Shown here: piece after piece, positions 1 through 7,523 of the stretch
Layout of the letters: each line of letters opens with the position of its first letter
Numbering within the stretch: position 1 is the first letter of the stretch
Virus record (IMG/VR): IMGVR_UViG_3300036715_000939
Coordinates: 1-33,617 of that record
Reading direction: 5' to 3' (one strand)
Origin: a virus
Length of the DNA stretch: 33,617 nt
The notes under the pieces: generated by a model
What the model was told of the DNA's origin: nothing
The model's database searches: none
Seen by the model: only the letters and a program-made list of their open reading frames with translations
Translations under genes and position numbers: made by a program

Positions 1-1069
1 CCCAGTCTCCATTGTTTCCAGGGGTCGTGGCGTTCTTGAGCGTGATGATGTCGCCGACATTGAACCCTTCGGTGATGAAACTAGTGAACGAACCTCCGAC
101 AGCCTTTGTGAGCGTGGCCGTGAGAGCCGTCGTGGTGGGGGCAGCCGCGCTGATTGCGAGTGTGGTCCCAGCGGCAGAGGAAATGGCATTGTCATGCAGT
201 GCCGTGAACGGCAGTGTCATGATGGTCGCACCATCCTTGGGAGGTGCGATTTCTGCGCCCGTGTATTTGATGCGTGGCAGATTGATGGTGAACGCGCCGC
301 CCGCCGGGTCAACCAGCGTCATGTTGAGCGCACTCTCGGTTTCGTTCAGAAACTTATTCAGAAGAACCAAGTCCTTGAACAGAGCCGTGATTGTGCCAGT
401 GACGGCGGAGCGTCCATTGAAAGTGGCTGGGGAGGTGTTGGATCCGATCACGCCCACCTGACCGATGCCATTGTCCAGATTGATGTCGCAGCCGGTGACG
501 TAGGCGATGGGAGAGCCGCCCTCAGTGATCGTTCCACCCGCGTAGCTCACCGGACTAGAAGTCCCAGCAGCGACAGTGCTATTGACGGCCTGAACAGTGC
601 CCGCAGTGGCATCCTGTCCGAGGATATCAAAGGAGATGCCCACCATGGCACCGGGTTTGATGGTAAGCTTCATCTTTGAGAAACTGCACCCGAAGAACAA
701 CCGATACTGAATGGTGGTGAGATCAGGGAACGCCTGCTCCAGAACATACGATCGGAGTGTGATGCCAGAGCGCAGATTCTTGTTGGACCAAGTGCCCTGG
801 AGCGCGCCCTGAAGGAAATCATCCCAGTCGCCCAGCATGAGATCGCCCTCGATGGATCCCTCCACCTTACGCATTCCGTGCCTAACATCGCTGATGCCGC
901 GATCGGCCCGGACCTCGTCAGTGGTGTAGGTGTCCTTCTTGAGACTCATGTTAGACGGCTTCGCGCGAAGCGTCTTCATAGGTATGGTGGGAGAAAGACC
1001 CTTGTCTCCATAGACAGTTTCAAGAGCCTGCCTCCAGGTTACGGTAGAGCCAGAAGAATAAGTTGCCAC
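1..1069 (-). CDS. Tail tube (major tail) protein, 3' part outside the window
   Basis: Builds the tail tube through which DNA passes. The frame runs open from a GTG at 1069 to the window edge, so about 356 N-terminal residues are seen and the stop is not. The GTG follows GGAGGGAACC at good spacing, and an in-frame TAG (the stop of the upstream gene) lies just before it, which fixes the start. The N-terminus has the family-like pattern of a conserved Arg/Lys-rich segment followed by EGSIEGDL and a GDWDDFLQGAL-type stretch, then Thr/Ser/Gly-rich beta-type sequence, as in Phage_tube_2-like tail tube proteins. It lies directly downstream of the tail terminator gene, the usual order. Assignment rests on recognised sequence style and position; no alignment was run. 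Confidence 0.8.
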   Translation of the reverse strand, partial: MATYSSGSTVTWRQALETVYGDKGLSPTIPMKTLRAKPSNMSLKKDTYTTDEVRADRGISDVRHGMRKVEGSIEGDLMLGDWDDFLQGALQGTWSNKNLRSGITLRSYVLEQAFPDLTTIQYRLFFGCSFSKMKLTIKPGAMVGISFDILGQDATAGTVQAVNSTVAAGTSSPVSYAGGTITEGGSPIAYVTGCDINLDNGIGQVGVIGSNTSPATFNGRSAVTGTITALFKDLVLLNKFLNETESALNMTLVDPAGGAFTINLPRIKYTGAEIAPPKDGATIMTLPFTALHDNAISSAAGTTLAISAAAPTTTALTATLTKAVGGSFTSFITEGFNVGDIITLKNATTPGNNGDW

Positions 1070-1078
1070 GGTTCCCTC

Positions 1079-1492
1079 CTAGAAGTTGTGGTACGCGTTG
1101 TAGTGAACGGAGACTGGCAGGGTCCACCAATCTGTGTCTTGATCAGCGGCTTTTGTGCCGAGGGTAGACTTATAAAATACCACATCGCCGCCGCCAGCGG
1201 GGAGGGAAGTGCCAGGTTTTAACGCCTTGGCGATTGCCCCAGCTAATTCAGTTGCGACTCCGCCGCCTGAGCCCGCTGGGAAGTGAATCAAAAGGCGCAT
1301 GATACCTTCGGTGTCCATGACGCCCGCAACGCCAATAGTGAGAGGCGCCGTGTCAACTGGAATATGAAGAATTTCAATGAACGGGTTGAGGGGTGTGGAG
1401 GAAAACGCAACATTCTCTGGGTAAATGGGGCACCCAAGATTAAGGGACTGAACTTTCTGCTCAAGTGCAGAATAGATGGCGTTCCAGTTCAT
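1079..1492 (-). CDS. Tail terminator protein (DUF4128-like, lambda gpU role)
   Basis: A 137-residue protein that would cap the tail tube and form the head-side joining ring. It opens with MNWNAIYSALEQ, a helix typical of phage tail terminators, followed by short beta strands (PFIEILHIP, IMRLLIHFP) and a Tyr/His-rich end. It overlaps the preceding gene by four bases (ATGA type) and its stop is ten bases from the tail tube start, so translation is probably coupled. Length and position between a gp10-like protein and the tail tube fit the DUF4128 tail terminator family. Function is family inference. Confidence 0.7.
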   Translation of the reverse strand: MNWNAIYSALEQKVQSLNLGCPIYPENVAFSSTPLNPFIEILHIPVDTAPLTIGVAGVMDTEGIMRLLIHFPAGSGGGVATELAGAIAKALKPGTSLPAGGGDVVFYKSTLGTKAADQDTDWWTLPVSVHYNAYHNF

Positions 1493-1884
1493 TTCACACC
1501 CCGAACTCTTCGGCGAGTTCTGGCAATTACAGCCGCTGTGATGCCATATTTATTTTCAATTATTCGGATGTATGGCACACCGTTGCACAGGAAGATTCTG
1601 TCGCCCATTTTGATCTTGGGAATCTTAATGGCGGGGGGAGCTGTCTTGGATTTGCGTGGCGGGCGAATCGGGCCCATTGCAAGTCCTTCGTTTGGTTCTC
1701 CAATTGACACATCCCACGAACCGCGTGCCCAACCAGAATCTACATGACCACTGATAGTGAAAGCATCGTGGACTTCTTCCATCATTATCTCTATGATCTC
1801 CGTGAGCTGCTCTGCGAGTTGTGCAGACCGCTTCCTGGTGAATTTCTCCACCGAAGACCGAAATGACAGATTCTTTCCGTTCAC
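1489..1884 (-). CDS. Neck/tail completion protein, HK97 gp10-like
   Basis: 131 residues, strongly basic at both ends. The first part is a long amphipathic helix (SVEKFTRKRSAQLAEQLTEIIEIMMEEVHDAF), followed by GHVDSGWARGSWDVSIGEP, which resembles the TGRLRGSW-type turn of HK97 gp10-like head-tail joining proteins. It ends with VPYIRIIENKYGITAAVI, a pattern common in these proteins (a Tyr-Ile-Glu-Asn/Gly motif). It overlaps both neighbours by four bases within the head-completion operon. The likely role is a tail completion ring between connector and terminator; the assignment is moderate. Confidence 0.6.
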   Translation of the reverse strand: MNGKNLSFRSSVEKFTRKRSAQLAEQLTEIIEIMMEEVHDAFTISGHVDSGWARGSWDVSIGEPNEGLAMGPIRPPRKSKTAPPAIKIPKIKMGDRIFLCNGVPYIRIIENKYGITAAVIARTRRRVRGVK

Positions 1885-2234
1885 TTAGTCACCAAGATTT
1901 CATATAGGATGATCTTTGACTTAAACCAGATGGACTTCTGGTAGAACGCGGTGTAGGGGATACCATCAACTGTCACATAATCTCCATCATAAACCGGAGA
2001 AGTGGTGAGTATGCGTAGACTTCCTGACCTGTTAAGGTCTCCTTTTCTGAACTGCTCCGACCTAAGCTGCGCTACTTCGCTCCCGAACCCGTCGATGATG
2101 CCGTAAATCGGAACTTCTGTCTGATCCGCATTGACAACAGTTCTTGTGATTGGGTCATAGACTCCACTAGAGCCCGACATCTTTTTCCACAAGAGTTTCT
2201 TGCCTTTGCGCTTGATGACAGACGCCAGATTCAT
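1881..2234 (-). CDS. Putative head closure / head-tail adaptor protein
   Basis: 117 residues with a basic N-terminus (VIKRKGKKLLWKK) and a beta-rich remainder containing the phrase SGSLRILTTSPVYDGDYVTVDGIPY. That kind of sequence occurs in small beta-barrel head closure (stopper) proteins, where a value or property of the product must be tested before naming it. It sits between the DnaT-like connector and the gp10-like protein, the slot of the stopper in siphophages, and overlaps both by four bases. The role is inferred from position; I recognise no catalytic motif. Confidence 0.5.
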   Translation of the reverse strand: MNLASVIKRKGKKLLWKKMSGSSGVYDPITRTVVNADQTEVPIYGIIDGFGSEVAQLRSEQFRKGDLNRSGSLRILTTSPVYDGDYVTVDGIPYTAFYQKSIWFKSKIILYEILVTK

Positions 2235-2725
2235 ACACGGCCGACCTTGCCCACACCATTCGGACGCCCGGTTAGGTAGGGCAGAATCATTTCAGTGACA
2301 GAATCAGGAAGAAGTTTTCTCTGGTAGTAATCAGGATCTTTGACTGGTCCGACCTTGCCGTTAACGGACACCAGCCCGCCTTCGTCAAGAGAACGGTCTT
2401 CCCCGAGCAAGGCCATGGCCAGCTCCGCTGTCGCTTCCTTTAAGAATTGCGGAATGATATCATAGGGAACATACCTACGATCGCGATCCGTAAGTCCACT
2501 TCGGGGAAATCTCAGCGACTGAGGCAAAGTCCACTTGAACCCTGCCCAGGGCTGCTGATCAAGAATTCTGGTTGCCCACATGAGGGCAGACTCTTTCGCG
2601 GCATTGGTCGCAGAAGTCCAATTATCATTGAAGCCCCGCGTCAGGAAATAGTCCTCGGCGTCACTTACTGAACAGTAAGAGTTCGCAGTGGAAGTTCCCA
2701 CAGTTGCATCAATGACAACGGCCAT
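2231..2725 (-). CDS. DnaT-like (DnaT_2) family connector protein
   Basis: 164 residues. The N-terminus VIDATVGTSTANSYCSVSDAEDYF followed by a Trp/Ala helix (ALMWATRILD), WAGFKWTLPQSLRFPRSG and a helical EATAELAMALL segment is the pattern of the phage family named DnaT-like in databases. Despite the name, members lie between coat and tail genes and are best read as head-tail connector (adaptor) proteins, an interpretation from gene order. The ATG at 2725 lies seven bases after the stop of the 56-residue gene, with GTAGGTGAC as a plausible ribosome site. Its 3' end overlaps the next gene by four bases. Confidence 0.7.
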   Translation of the reverse strand: MAVVIDATVGTSTANSYCSVSDAEDYFLTRGFNDNWTSATNAAKESALMWATRILDQQPWAGFKWTLPQSLRFPRSGLTDRDRRYVPYDIIPQFLKEATAELAMALLGEDRSLDEGGLVSVNGKVGPVKDPDYYQRKLLPDSVTEMILPYLTGRPNGVGKVGRV

Positions 2726-2732
2726 GCGTCAC

Positions 2733-2903
2733 CTACTTCTTCGAGGTTTTAGACTCGGGGACCTTGAATGGATCTGCCTCGACGAAGATCTCGTGAGTGC
2801 CTTCCACGAAGTCTTCTTTATTGATCAGCATGAATCCTTCGGTGAAGGGAGCCACTACTTTGACAGTGTCTTTTGGCACAGGGCCAGGTGTGAAATCGGA
2901 CAT
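2733..2903 (-). CDS. Small acidic phage protein, 56 aa
   Basis: ATG at 2903 preceded by TAGGAGAACCAAG, a strong ribosome site; TAG at 2733-2735. The protein starts MSDFTPGPVPKDTVKVVAP and ends with a Lys-rich KVPESKTSKK tail. It is the first gene after the terminator that follows the coat gene and it leads into the connector genes. Small proteins in this slot sometimes decorate capsids or assist head completion, but nothing in the sequence proves that. The open frame is well supported by its ribosome site and tight spacing to the next gene. Confidence 0.6.
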   Translation of the reverse strand: MSDFTPGPVPKDTVKVVAPFTEGFMLINKEDFVEGTHEIFVEADPFKVPESKTSKK

Positions 2904-2928
2904 CTTGGTTCTCCTAGAAAGGCTATTT

Positions 2929-2967
2929 GAAAACAGCCGCCCAACGGTGTGAACCGTCAGGCGGCTG
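2929..2967 (-). terminator. Intrinsic terminator after the coat gene
   Basis: The arms CAGCCGCC (2934-2941) and GGCGGCTG (2960-2967) enclose a second pairing ACGGT/ACCGT around a GTGA loop. Read on the minus strand the hairpin is followed by TTTTC. It begins 19 bases after the coat gene stop, so it can reduce read-through from the highly expressed coat gene into the head completion genes. Confidence 0.8.
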
Positions 2968-2985
2968 AGTTACTCCGCCCGGTTA

Positions 2986-4143
2986 TTAACCGAACAGGCG
3001 AGCGCCGAGCTCTTCACGCACAACGTCCACACCCCAGAGCAGGTCGAAGGCCCACCGAACGCGATGGAACTCTTCCCTAACCTGGAGTCGCAGGGTCAGA
3101 CCGCTGACAGGATCAGCAACCTGCATAGAGTTGGGGTTGGGCTCGGCCCCGGCGACGTGATCCAGGGTGCGCGAAGCGAACCCGAAGCAGTCGGCCTGGA
3201 ACGCGAGGTTCACTCGGTGGCTGGCCTTCACGGTGATGGCTTCGGAGCCGGTCAGGGCCATGGCGAGCGGCTGATTGATCGTGAGGCTGACATCAGTAGC
3301 AGCAGCGGCCTGAGTCGCAGCAGCGGCCAAAGAATAGGTCCGCGGATGGCCAGCGATGGTGATGATATCGCCAGCAACCAGGGCGCAAGCGCCGGTGGAG
3401 GCTGCGGTCGTTGCCAGGAAGGTCTTGGTCCCAGCCGCCACAGGAGTAGCGGCCTTGGCAATCAGGCCGGTGGTGATGGTTCCAGCGGTGTGCTGAGGAA
3501 CCTGCTGATCCTCAAACCAGTCGAAGCCGTACTTGCGGCCGATTGAGCCTTCTCGCATGACAGCAGGATCGCTACTGTTGAGCGCATAAGCGAAGGCACC
3601 GAGCTTGAGGGCATTGCCCATGGCCACGGTGTCAAGCACGAGCCGGCGATCTCCAGTGGGGGCCTTCCAGGTTGTCAGCAGTTCCTTCAGGTCCACTGCG
3701 CTATCAACAGCGGTTGCGAAGGGCGCGGAGCCAGGGGTGCCGGTGCTGAGACCGAGCTTCTTGTACTTGCTGAAGATCGTGCCGTTCACATACTCAGCAA
3801 GTGCCACGACAGCGGCATTGGCCTGACGAGCGGGATAACCCGCAGCGGCCTGAGCCATTTCCTGCTCGGTCAGCGTGAAGGGAGCCTCACGCCAGTAGTC
3901 GAGGGAAATCTGCGCGACGGTAGGCGTGGAATTTCCGCTGTCCGGGGCGTAGGGGCCAGGAACGACGTCGTTGGTCGCGTTGGCGGAAGGGATGGGAATG
4001 GTCACTACCTGGCCTTTTTCCATCGCGTTGGTAGAGAAGCTGTTGTTCACCATGCTGGGCATGACGCAGTTGCCCCGGAGAACATTCAGCCCCTGTGCAA
4101 AAATCACAGGGATGATTGCGGAAATATTGTTGGACAGGGCCAT
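2986..4143 (-). CDS. Major capsid (coat) protein, P22-coat-like
   Basis: 385 residues from ATG 4143, chosen over an upstream in-frame ATG at 4239 because GGAGG lies seven bases before it and the MALSNNISAI start is typical. The protein forms the icosahedral shell. Its order matches P22-type coat proteins: an N-terminal segment ending in TIPIPSANATNDVV, an Ala-rich helical region (EMAQAAAGYPARQANAAVVALAEYV), VLDTVAMGNAL, a beta insertion around residues 215-300 (TPVAAGTKTFL, GDIITIAGHPRTYSL) resembling the I-domain or telokin insertion, and a C-terminal VNLAFQADCFGFASRTLDHV beta-hinge region. It has its own promoter and is flanked by terminators on both sides, consistent with very high expression. 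The scaffold gene precedes it. Confidence 0.82.
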   Translation of the reverse strand: MALSNNISAIIPVIFAQGLNVLRGNCVMPSMVNNSFSTNAMEKGQVVTIPIPSANATNDVVPGPYAPDSGNSTPTVAQISLDYWREAPFTLTEQEMAQAAAGYPARQANAAVVALAEYVNGTIFSKYKKLGLSTGTPGSAPFATAVDSAVDLKELLTTWKAPTGDRRLVLDTVAMGNALKLGAFAYALNSSDPAVMREGSIGRKYGFDWFEDQQVPQHTAGTITTGLIAKAATPVAAGTKTFLATTAASTGACALVAGDIITIAGHPRTYSLAAAATQAAAATDVSLTINQPLAMALTGSEAITVKASHRVNLAFQADCFGFASRTLDHVAGAEPNPNSMQVADPVSGLTLRLQVREEFHRVRWAFDLLWGVDVVREELGARLFG

Positions 4144-4248
4144 GCCTGTGCCTCCTATGAAGTGAAGATGGTTTATGCTTGACCCCGTGTATGGCCCCAC
4201 CATACTGTTTCGGGCGAGCAACCACCGGAAGCTCCGCAACTGAAATGA

Positions 4249-4277
4249 AGTATAAGCCCGTTCCTGGCCCCGCGCAA
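4249..4277 (-). promoter_or_regulatory. Promoter of the coat gene
   Basis: On the minus strand TTGCGC (4277-4272) is followed, 17 bases later, by TATACT (4254-4249). The hexamers and spacing fit a sigma70-type promoter and equal those of the first rightward promoter at 13920. It lies between the scaffold terminator and the coat start, giving a leader of about 100 bases. The boxes spaced by 11 bp that mark the early promoters are not evident here. Confidence 0.65.
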
Positions 4278-4286
4278 GTATTTATG

Positions 4287-4314
4287 CAAAATAAAAGAGC
4301 CTCCGAAGAGGCCC
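4287..4314 (-). terminator. Intrinsic terminator after the scaffold gene
   Basis: Minus-strand hairpin GGGCCTC-TTCG-GAGGCTC (one G-U pair) with a UUCG-type tetraloop, followed by TTTTATTTTG. It lies 35 bases downstream of the scaffold stop and directly upstream of the coat promoter, separating the two transcription units. The plus strand also carries a short CCCTTTTCC run on the other side, so weak bidirectional activity is possible. Confidence 0.88.
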
Positions 4315-4348
4315 TTTTCCACTCGGATCCTTTTTAGGGGATACGACT

Positions 4349-5101
4349 CTAAATCACCTTGATTTTGCCCTTGGCAATGGCATCCAAGTTATTCAAGATA
4401 CCCATTTGATCGTTTCGGCTGATGGTGCCGGGAGCGGAGGTGCCTTTGTTCTGCTGCTGCCCTCCGGTGGCGCCGCCTCCCTTCGACTCATTGAACAGGT
4501 GCCCCGCGACGGCAGGAAGGTTTGACATCCACTCATCGATTCCAAGCGGATCTGTTCCTGTCTTTCCATACTTGATGTTATTGCCTTCCATAGCGACGGC
4601 CACGCCGTCACGAACCTGGAAAGTGGCACGAGCTCGGAATAGGACATCTTCCATAGCCGAGGGCTTGACACCATGTTTCGCGGCAGCAGTCTGAACTGCG
4701 TTGTCAATAACCAGTTTGTTGAGCTGGGTTTCCAAAGCTGTGACTTTGGTTCGCTCATTGCCAAGTTCTCCCTGAAGGCTCTCGCGCAGAGCCTTGGTCC
4801 TCAGTTCGGTGAGCTCATCAACCTTACCAGCAGCAATGAGCTGGCCCTCCAGGATCTGCTGTTCATGAGTAAGCATCACCTTATACTTCTCAGGATCAAC
4901 ATCCTTGAACTTGGCAAGGCCATCCTTCGTGCCTCGGAGTTCCTCTCGAACATTGATCAGCGAACTCTTGAGTCCGCGAACGCCGGGGTGGTCTTCTACA
5001 TTGACGTCAAGGGCGAAGGTTCCATCCCCAACTGGCTTGTATTCACCCTGAAGGGCCTCCGGAACTTCTGAAAGTGATTTGATTACTGCTGGCAAAGCCA
5101 T
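4349..5101 (-). CDS. Capsid scaffold protein
   Basis: 250 residues. The predicted role is to direct assembly of the prohead and then leave. Features fit phage scaffolds: an N-terminal MALPAVIKSLSEVPEALQGEY, the common phrase GLKSSLINVREELRGTK, a long charged coiled-coil region (about residues 45-130, rich in Glu, Leu, Lys and Thr), an ordered DPLGIDEWMSNLP segment, and a Gly/Gln-rich linker (GGGATGGQQQNKG) before a basic C-terminus KGKIKVI, which could contact the coat. ATG 5101 follows AAGGAG at normal spacing. It lies immediately upstream of the coat gene, separated by a terminator and promoter. Confidence 0.75.
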   Translation of the reverse strand: MALPAVIKSLSEVPEALQGEYKPVGDGTFALDVNVEDHPGVRGLKSSLINVREELRGTKDGLAKFKDVDPEKYKVMLTHEQQILEGQLIAAGKVDELTELRTKALRESLQGELGNERTKVTALETQLNKLVIDNAVQTAAAKHGVKPSAMEDVLFRARATFQVRDGVAVAMEGNNIKYGKTGTDPLGIDEWMSNLPAVAGHLFNESKGGGATGGQQQNKGTSAPGTISRNDQMGILNNLDAIAKGKIKVI

Positions 5102-5131
5102 GTGAAACTCCTTGTCAGCTCCGCTGACGTT

Positions 5132-5221
5132 TTAATCGTTAGACCCGCTAACGATGGTTGGACGATGCTCGGGAAAGACACTAGCTACAATCCAGTAGAA
5201 GATGCGCGTGTAGATTCTCAT
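5132..5221 (-). CDS. Very small protein, 29 aa
   Basis: ATG 5221 overlaps the TGA of the preceding 86-residue gene by four bases; the frame ends in TAA at 5132-5134. The product starts MRIYTRIFYWIVASVFPEH, hydrophobic and aromatic for about 15 residues, so it could lie in a membrane. The 3' end is within a hairpin (arms ATCGTTAG/CTAACGAT) in the leader of the scaffold gene, so translating it could change that structure. Coupling supports translation, but no function is recognised. Confidence 0.4.
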   Translation of the reverse strand: MRIYTRIFYWIVASVFPEHRPTIVSGSND

Positions 5222-5478
5222 GATTGAAATTCCTTCCAAGCAACCGCTGGTTCCAGTGTAAAGGTGAACCAGAACTGAATGCAAACTCTTTTTTCTAGGA
5301 CTACTTCGCCATTTACGACTTTGGGCGCCCCATCTGTGTCCCTAACATAGACCCAATACTCGCCAGTATCCGTATCTAATCTGACGACGTCATCTAAGCG
5401 CCTGCCAGTTTCGTCGTGAATAAGTATTCCGCGGCTATCGATGACCATATTAACGATGCTACCCGACTCGATGATCAT
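5218..5478 (-). CDS. Hypothetical phage protein, 86 aa
   Basis: ATG 5478 lies 12 bases after the portal stop, preceded by AGGGGG. The protein is mostly beta-strand-like: SGSIVNMVIDSRGILIHDETGRRL, DTGEYWVYVRD, EVVLEKRVCIQFWFTFTLEP. It is mildly acidic and has no signal peptide or obvious membrane helix. Small beta proteins encoded between portal and scaffold occur in many phages without a firm role. I do not recognise this family. Confidence 0.6.
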   Translation of the reverse strand: MIIESGSIVNMVIDSRGILIHDETGRRLDDVVRLDTDTGEYWVYVRDTDGAPKVVNGEVVLEKRVCIQFWFTFTLEPAVAWKEFQS

Positions 5479-5490
5479 ACTGGCCCCCTG

Positions 5491-7026
5491 CTAGTCGTTA
5501 TTCGTGGCCCCAGAAGGTGCCTTGCCCGCCCCGGCGCCGCTACCGCCTGCCCCATTAGCGCCCCCTGCGTCTGGCGCACCATCCTGGCCCACAGTGGCAA
5601 GGGATGAGGGCTGGGCAGCGGCCATCTTGGCCGCAACGGCCGCATCTTTGATGACTTTTTCTTCATCCAGGACTTTTTGGAACTCATCAAAGGTGATATT
5701 TGGCTTGACAATGCCCCCGCGCTGAAGATTCCAGAACAAATCCTCATTTCGCATAGAACCCGCCTGCCAAGCGGCTACGATCGCAGTGATTTCTTGCGCA
5801 GAAAGTGTGGCATCAATGAAATCGCGGTTCAAAGTGACTTCGATGTCACCTTCAGCAGGGACCACACCTTCCCAGTTCATGATATACTCAAGGGCTCGCT
5901 CAAACCCCTCTTCAATTCGGCCCACAATAGTCGAAAGTAGCGAAGTTTCTCCACTTTGCTGGATGCGGGCCGCTTCTGCGGTCTCAACTCCTCGCCCACG
6001 TTGCGAACGCTGAAGCAACTGAGCCCCGAGAGCTGCCATCTGCTTCGTGCGATCTTCCAGTGCGTCCTTGATTGCCACGAGTCCCTGGCCATTAAACTCA
6101 AGATAAAACGCTTTGGAGTTCACATCCCGCAGATTAATAGCTCCTTCTGACCCGAGATAATACGCCTTGCTATCATCTACTCCGGTGAAAACAGGCGTGG
6201 GGAGCGCCGTGAAGTGCAGGCCATGGCGATAATCTGCATCCAACTGATAGTGGTTGATGTTTACATTGACCAGATCCAAAAGGGGCGGCTTTGAGCAACT
6301 GATCGAATCCTCGTCAGCAGAAATCATCACGAATGGGATGTGATCAATTGGAATTCCGCGCATCGTGGGGGCCACGGTCTGCCCAGGGATCCATTCTTCT
6401 GATCCTGCGGTGACACCAGTTGTCTTTCGCCACAGGGTCACCGTGTAGATGCCCGTTTCCATAGACAATTCTCTGATTTGTTTGACTTCAACAAGATCAT
6501 ACTTGTCTTTGTCAGGTGCCAAGATGGTTTCTTCCAAGATTACGGCCATGAACTTTCCATCAACCACCACCCAGTTCAGAATATTCTCTGGATAATAGAG
6601 CTTAATGAACGCCGGCTCTACTTCAGCCGCGTCCTCACTAAGTTTATCTACCAATAGTCCGCACCGACCAGTGGTCAGCAATTCTTTAGTGAGTGCGTGG
6701 GCGAACTGAACAGCATTCTGCCCCGCATCTGTGATGTCTTCCATGCGATCCCGCAAGATATCAGGAACGATGAACGATGGATCTTTGCGCAGAATGGCCC
6801 CAACATATCCATTAAGCGTTCGATCGGTGGCCCCAAACCACAGGGCACGCCCTTTGTAGGCCTCATACGCCTGGGCGCCCGTATTCGGATCAAAGTGCCC
6901 ACTGAGGCGTGGAAGGTAACTGTCGCCCTTGGCTTTGATGACATCCTGTCCTTCGACGGCGTCTCGGCACCGAGTCCACTGAGGCAGGGTTCGCTGATAC
7001 TCGGGATGCTGAGAGTTAATGGGCAC
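5491..7026 (-). CDS. Portal protein, DUF4055 family
   Basis: 511 residues; forms the ring at the capsid vertex through which DNA is packaged and to which the tail is attached. Starts at GTG 7026 behind GGAGGAACC. The N-terminus (HPEYQRTLPQWTRCRDAVEG, VKAKGDSYLPR-like text, YKGRALWFGATDRTLNGYVG) is characteristic of DUF4055 proteins, which hold the portal position in phages with this type of coat. A central segment with LLDLVNVNINHYQLDADYRHGLHFTALPTPVFTG and the helical AALGAQLLQRSQRG section fit. The C-terminal 45 residues are low-complexity Ala/Gly/Pro (GGANGAGGSGAGAGKAP). Located between terminase and scaffold as expected. Confidence 0.82.
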   Translation of the reverse strand: MPINSQHPEYQRTLPQWTRCRDAVEGQDVIKAKGDSYLPRLSGHFDPNTGAQAYEAYKGRALWFGATDRTLNGYVGAILRKDPSFIVPDILRDRMEDITDAGQNAVQFAHALTKELLTTGRCGLLVDKLSEDAAEVEPAFIKLYYPENILNWVVVDGKFMAVILEETILAPDKDKYDLVEVKQIRELSMETGIYTVTLWRKTTGVTAGSEEWIPGQTVAPTMRGIPIDHIPFVMISADEDSISCSKPPLLDLVNVNINHYQLDADYRHGLHFTALPTPVFTGVDDSKAYYLGSEGAINLRDVNSKAFYLEFNGQGLVAIKDALEDRTKQMAALGAQLLQRSQRGRGVETAEAARIQQSGETSLLSTIVGRIEEGFERALEYIMNWEGVVPAEGDIEVTLNRDFIDATLSAQEITAIVAAWQAGSMRNEDLFWNLQRGGIVKPNITFDEFQKVLDEEKVIKDAAVAAKMAAAQPSSLATVGQDGAPDAGGANGAGGSGAGAGKAPSGATNND

Positions 7027-7036
7027 GGTTCCTCCG

Positions 7037-7237
7037 TTACTTTTTCTTCTTTAAGACTGCCACAGGAATGGCGATATTGGGTTTCGTAGGAAAATATTCA
7101 GTCTTTTCCTGATACTTAGACCCATTATCTGTGGTTGTTCTGACCAGGTATCCATTTGAAATCTTATCCACGCTAACGGAAGTATATTGACGCGTGGGCG
7201 CTGCGGGTGCGGAGATCGACTTATTCTTGGCCATCAT
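7037..7237 (-). CDS. Small basic protein, 66 aa
   Basis: The start ATG at 7237 overlaps the TGA of the preceding gene by four bases; a second ATG at 7234 is equally placed for the AAGAAGG ribosome site, so the start is uncertain by one codon. The product begins MMAKNKSISAPAAPTRQYTS, carries a short beta pattern (SNGYLVRTTTDNGSKYQEKTEYF) and ends in KKKK. It lies directly before the portal gene. No function recognised; the basic tail is consistent with nucleic-acid or capsid-surface contact. Confidence 0.55.
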   Translation of the reverse strand: MMAKNKSISAPAAPTRQYTSVSVDKISNGYLVRTTTDNGSKYQEKTEYFPTKPNIAIPVAVLKKKK

Positions 7238-7512
7238 TTCACCTTCTTTGGGTAGGCTCGGAACTGGATTTTCTTCACCGGAAACGACTCGCCAGCCTTC
7301 TTGCATTTCTTAATGAAGATCCTGTCTAAGTAGTTCGGGGTCCCGAAGGTCACAACCATTTCTTCTCGGGAGTTCCGCCCAGAAGTCTTGTTACGCCAGG
7401 TGGCCTTGACCGTAGTCTTTTCGTCAATGATCTTGACGGCCGTCTTCATTCCCGATCCGATCAGGGCATTGCACACGACAGAAAACCATTTCGCTTCGAT
7501 AGGCTTCTTCAT
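7234..7512 (-). CDS. Hypothetical basic protein, 92 aa
   Basis: ATG 7512 follows GAGGCCAGTC, 12 bases after the large terminase stop. The product is Lys-rich throughout (MKKPIEAKWFSVVCNALIGSG at the start, FIKKCKKAGESFPVKKIQFRAYPKKVK at the end). Predicted isoelectric point is high. It sits between TerL and portal, a slot used for small packaging accessory proteins or for unrelated inserts. No domain is recognised. Confidence 0.55.
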   Translation of the reverse strand: MKKPIEAKWFSVVCNALIGSGMKTAVKIIDEKTTVKATWRNKTSGRNSREEMVVTFGTPNYLDRIFIKKCKKAGESFPVKKIQFRAYPKKVK

Positions 7513-7523
7513 GACTGGCCTCC

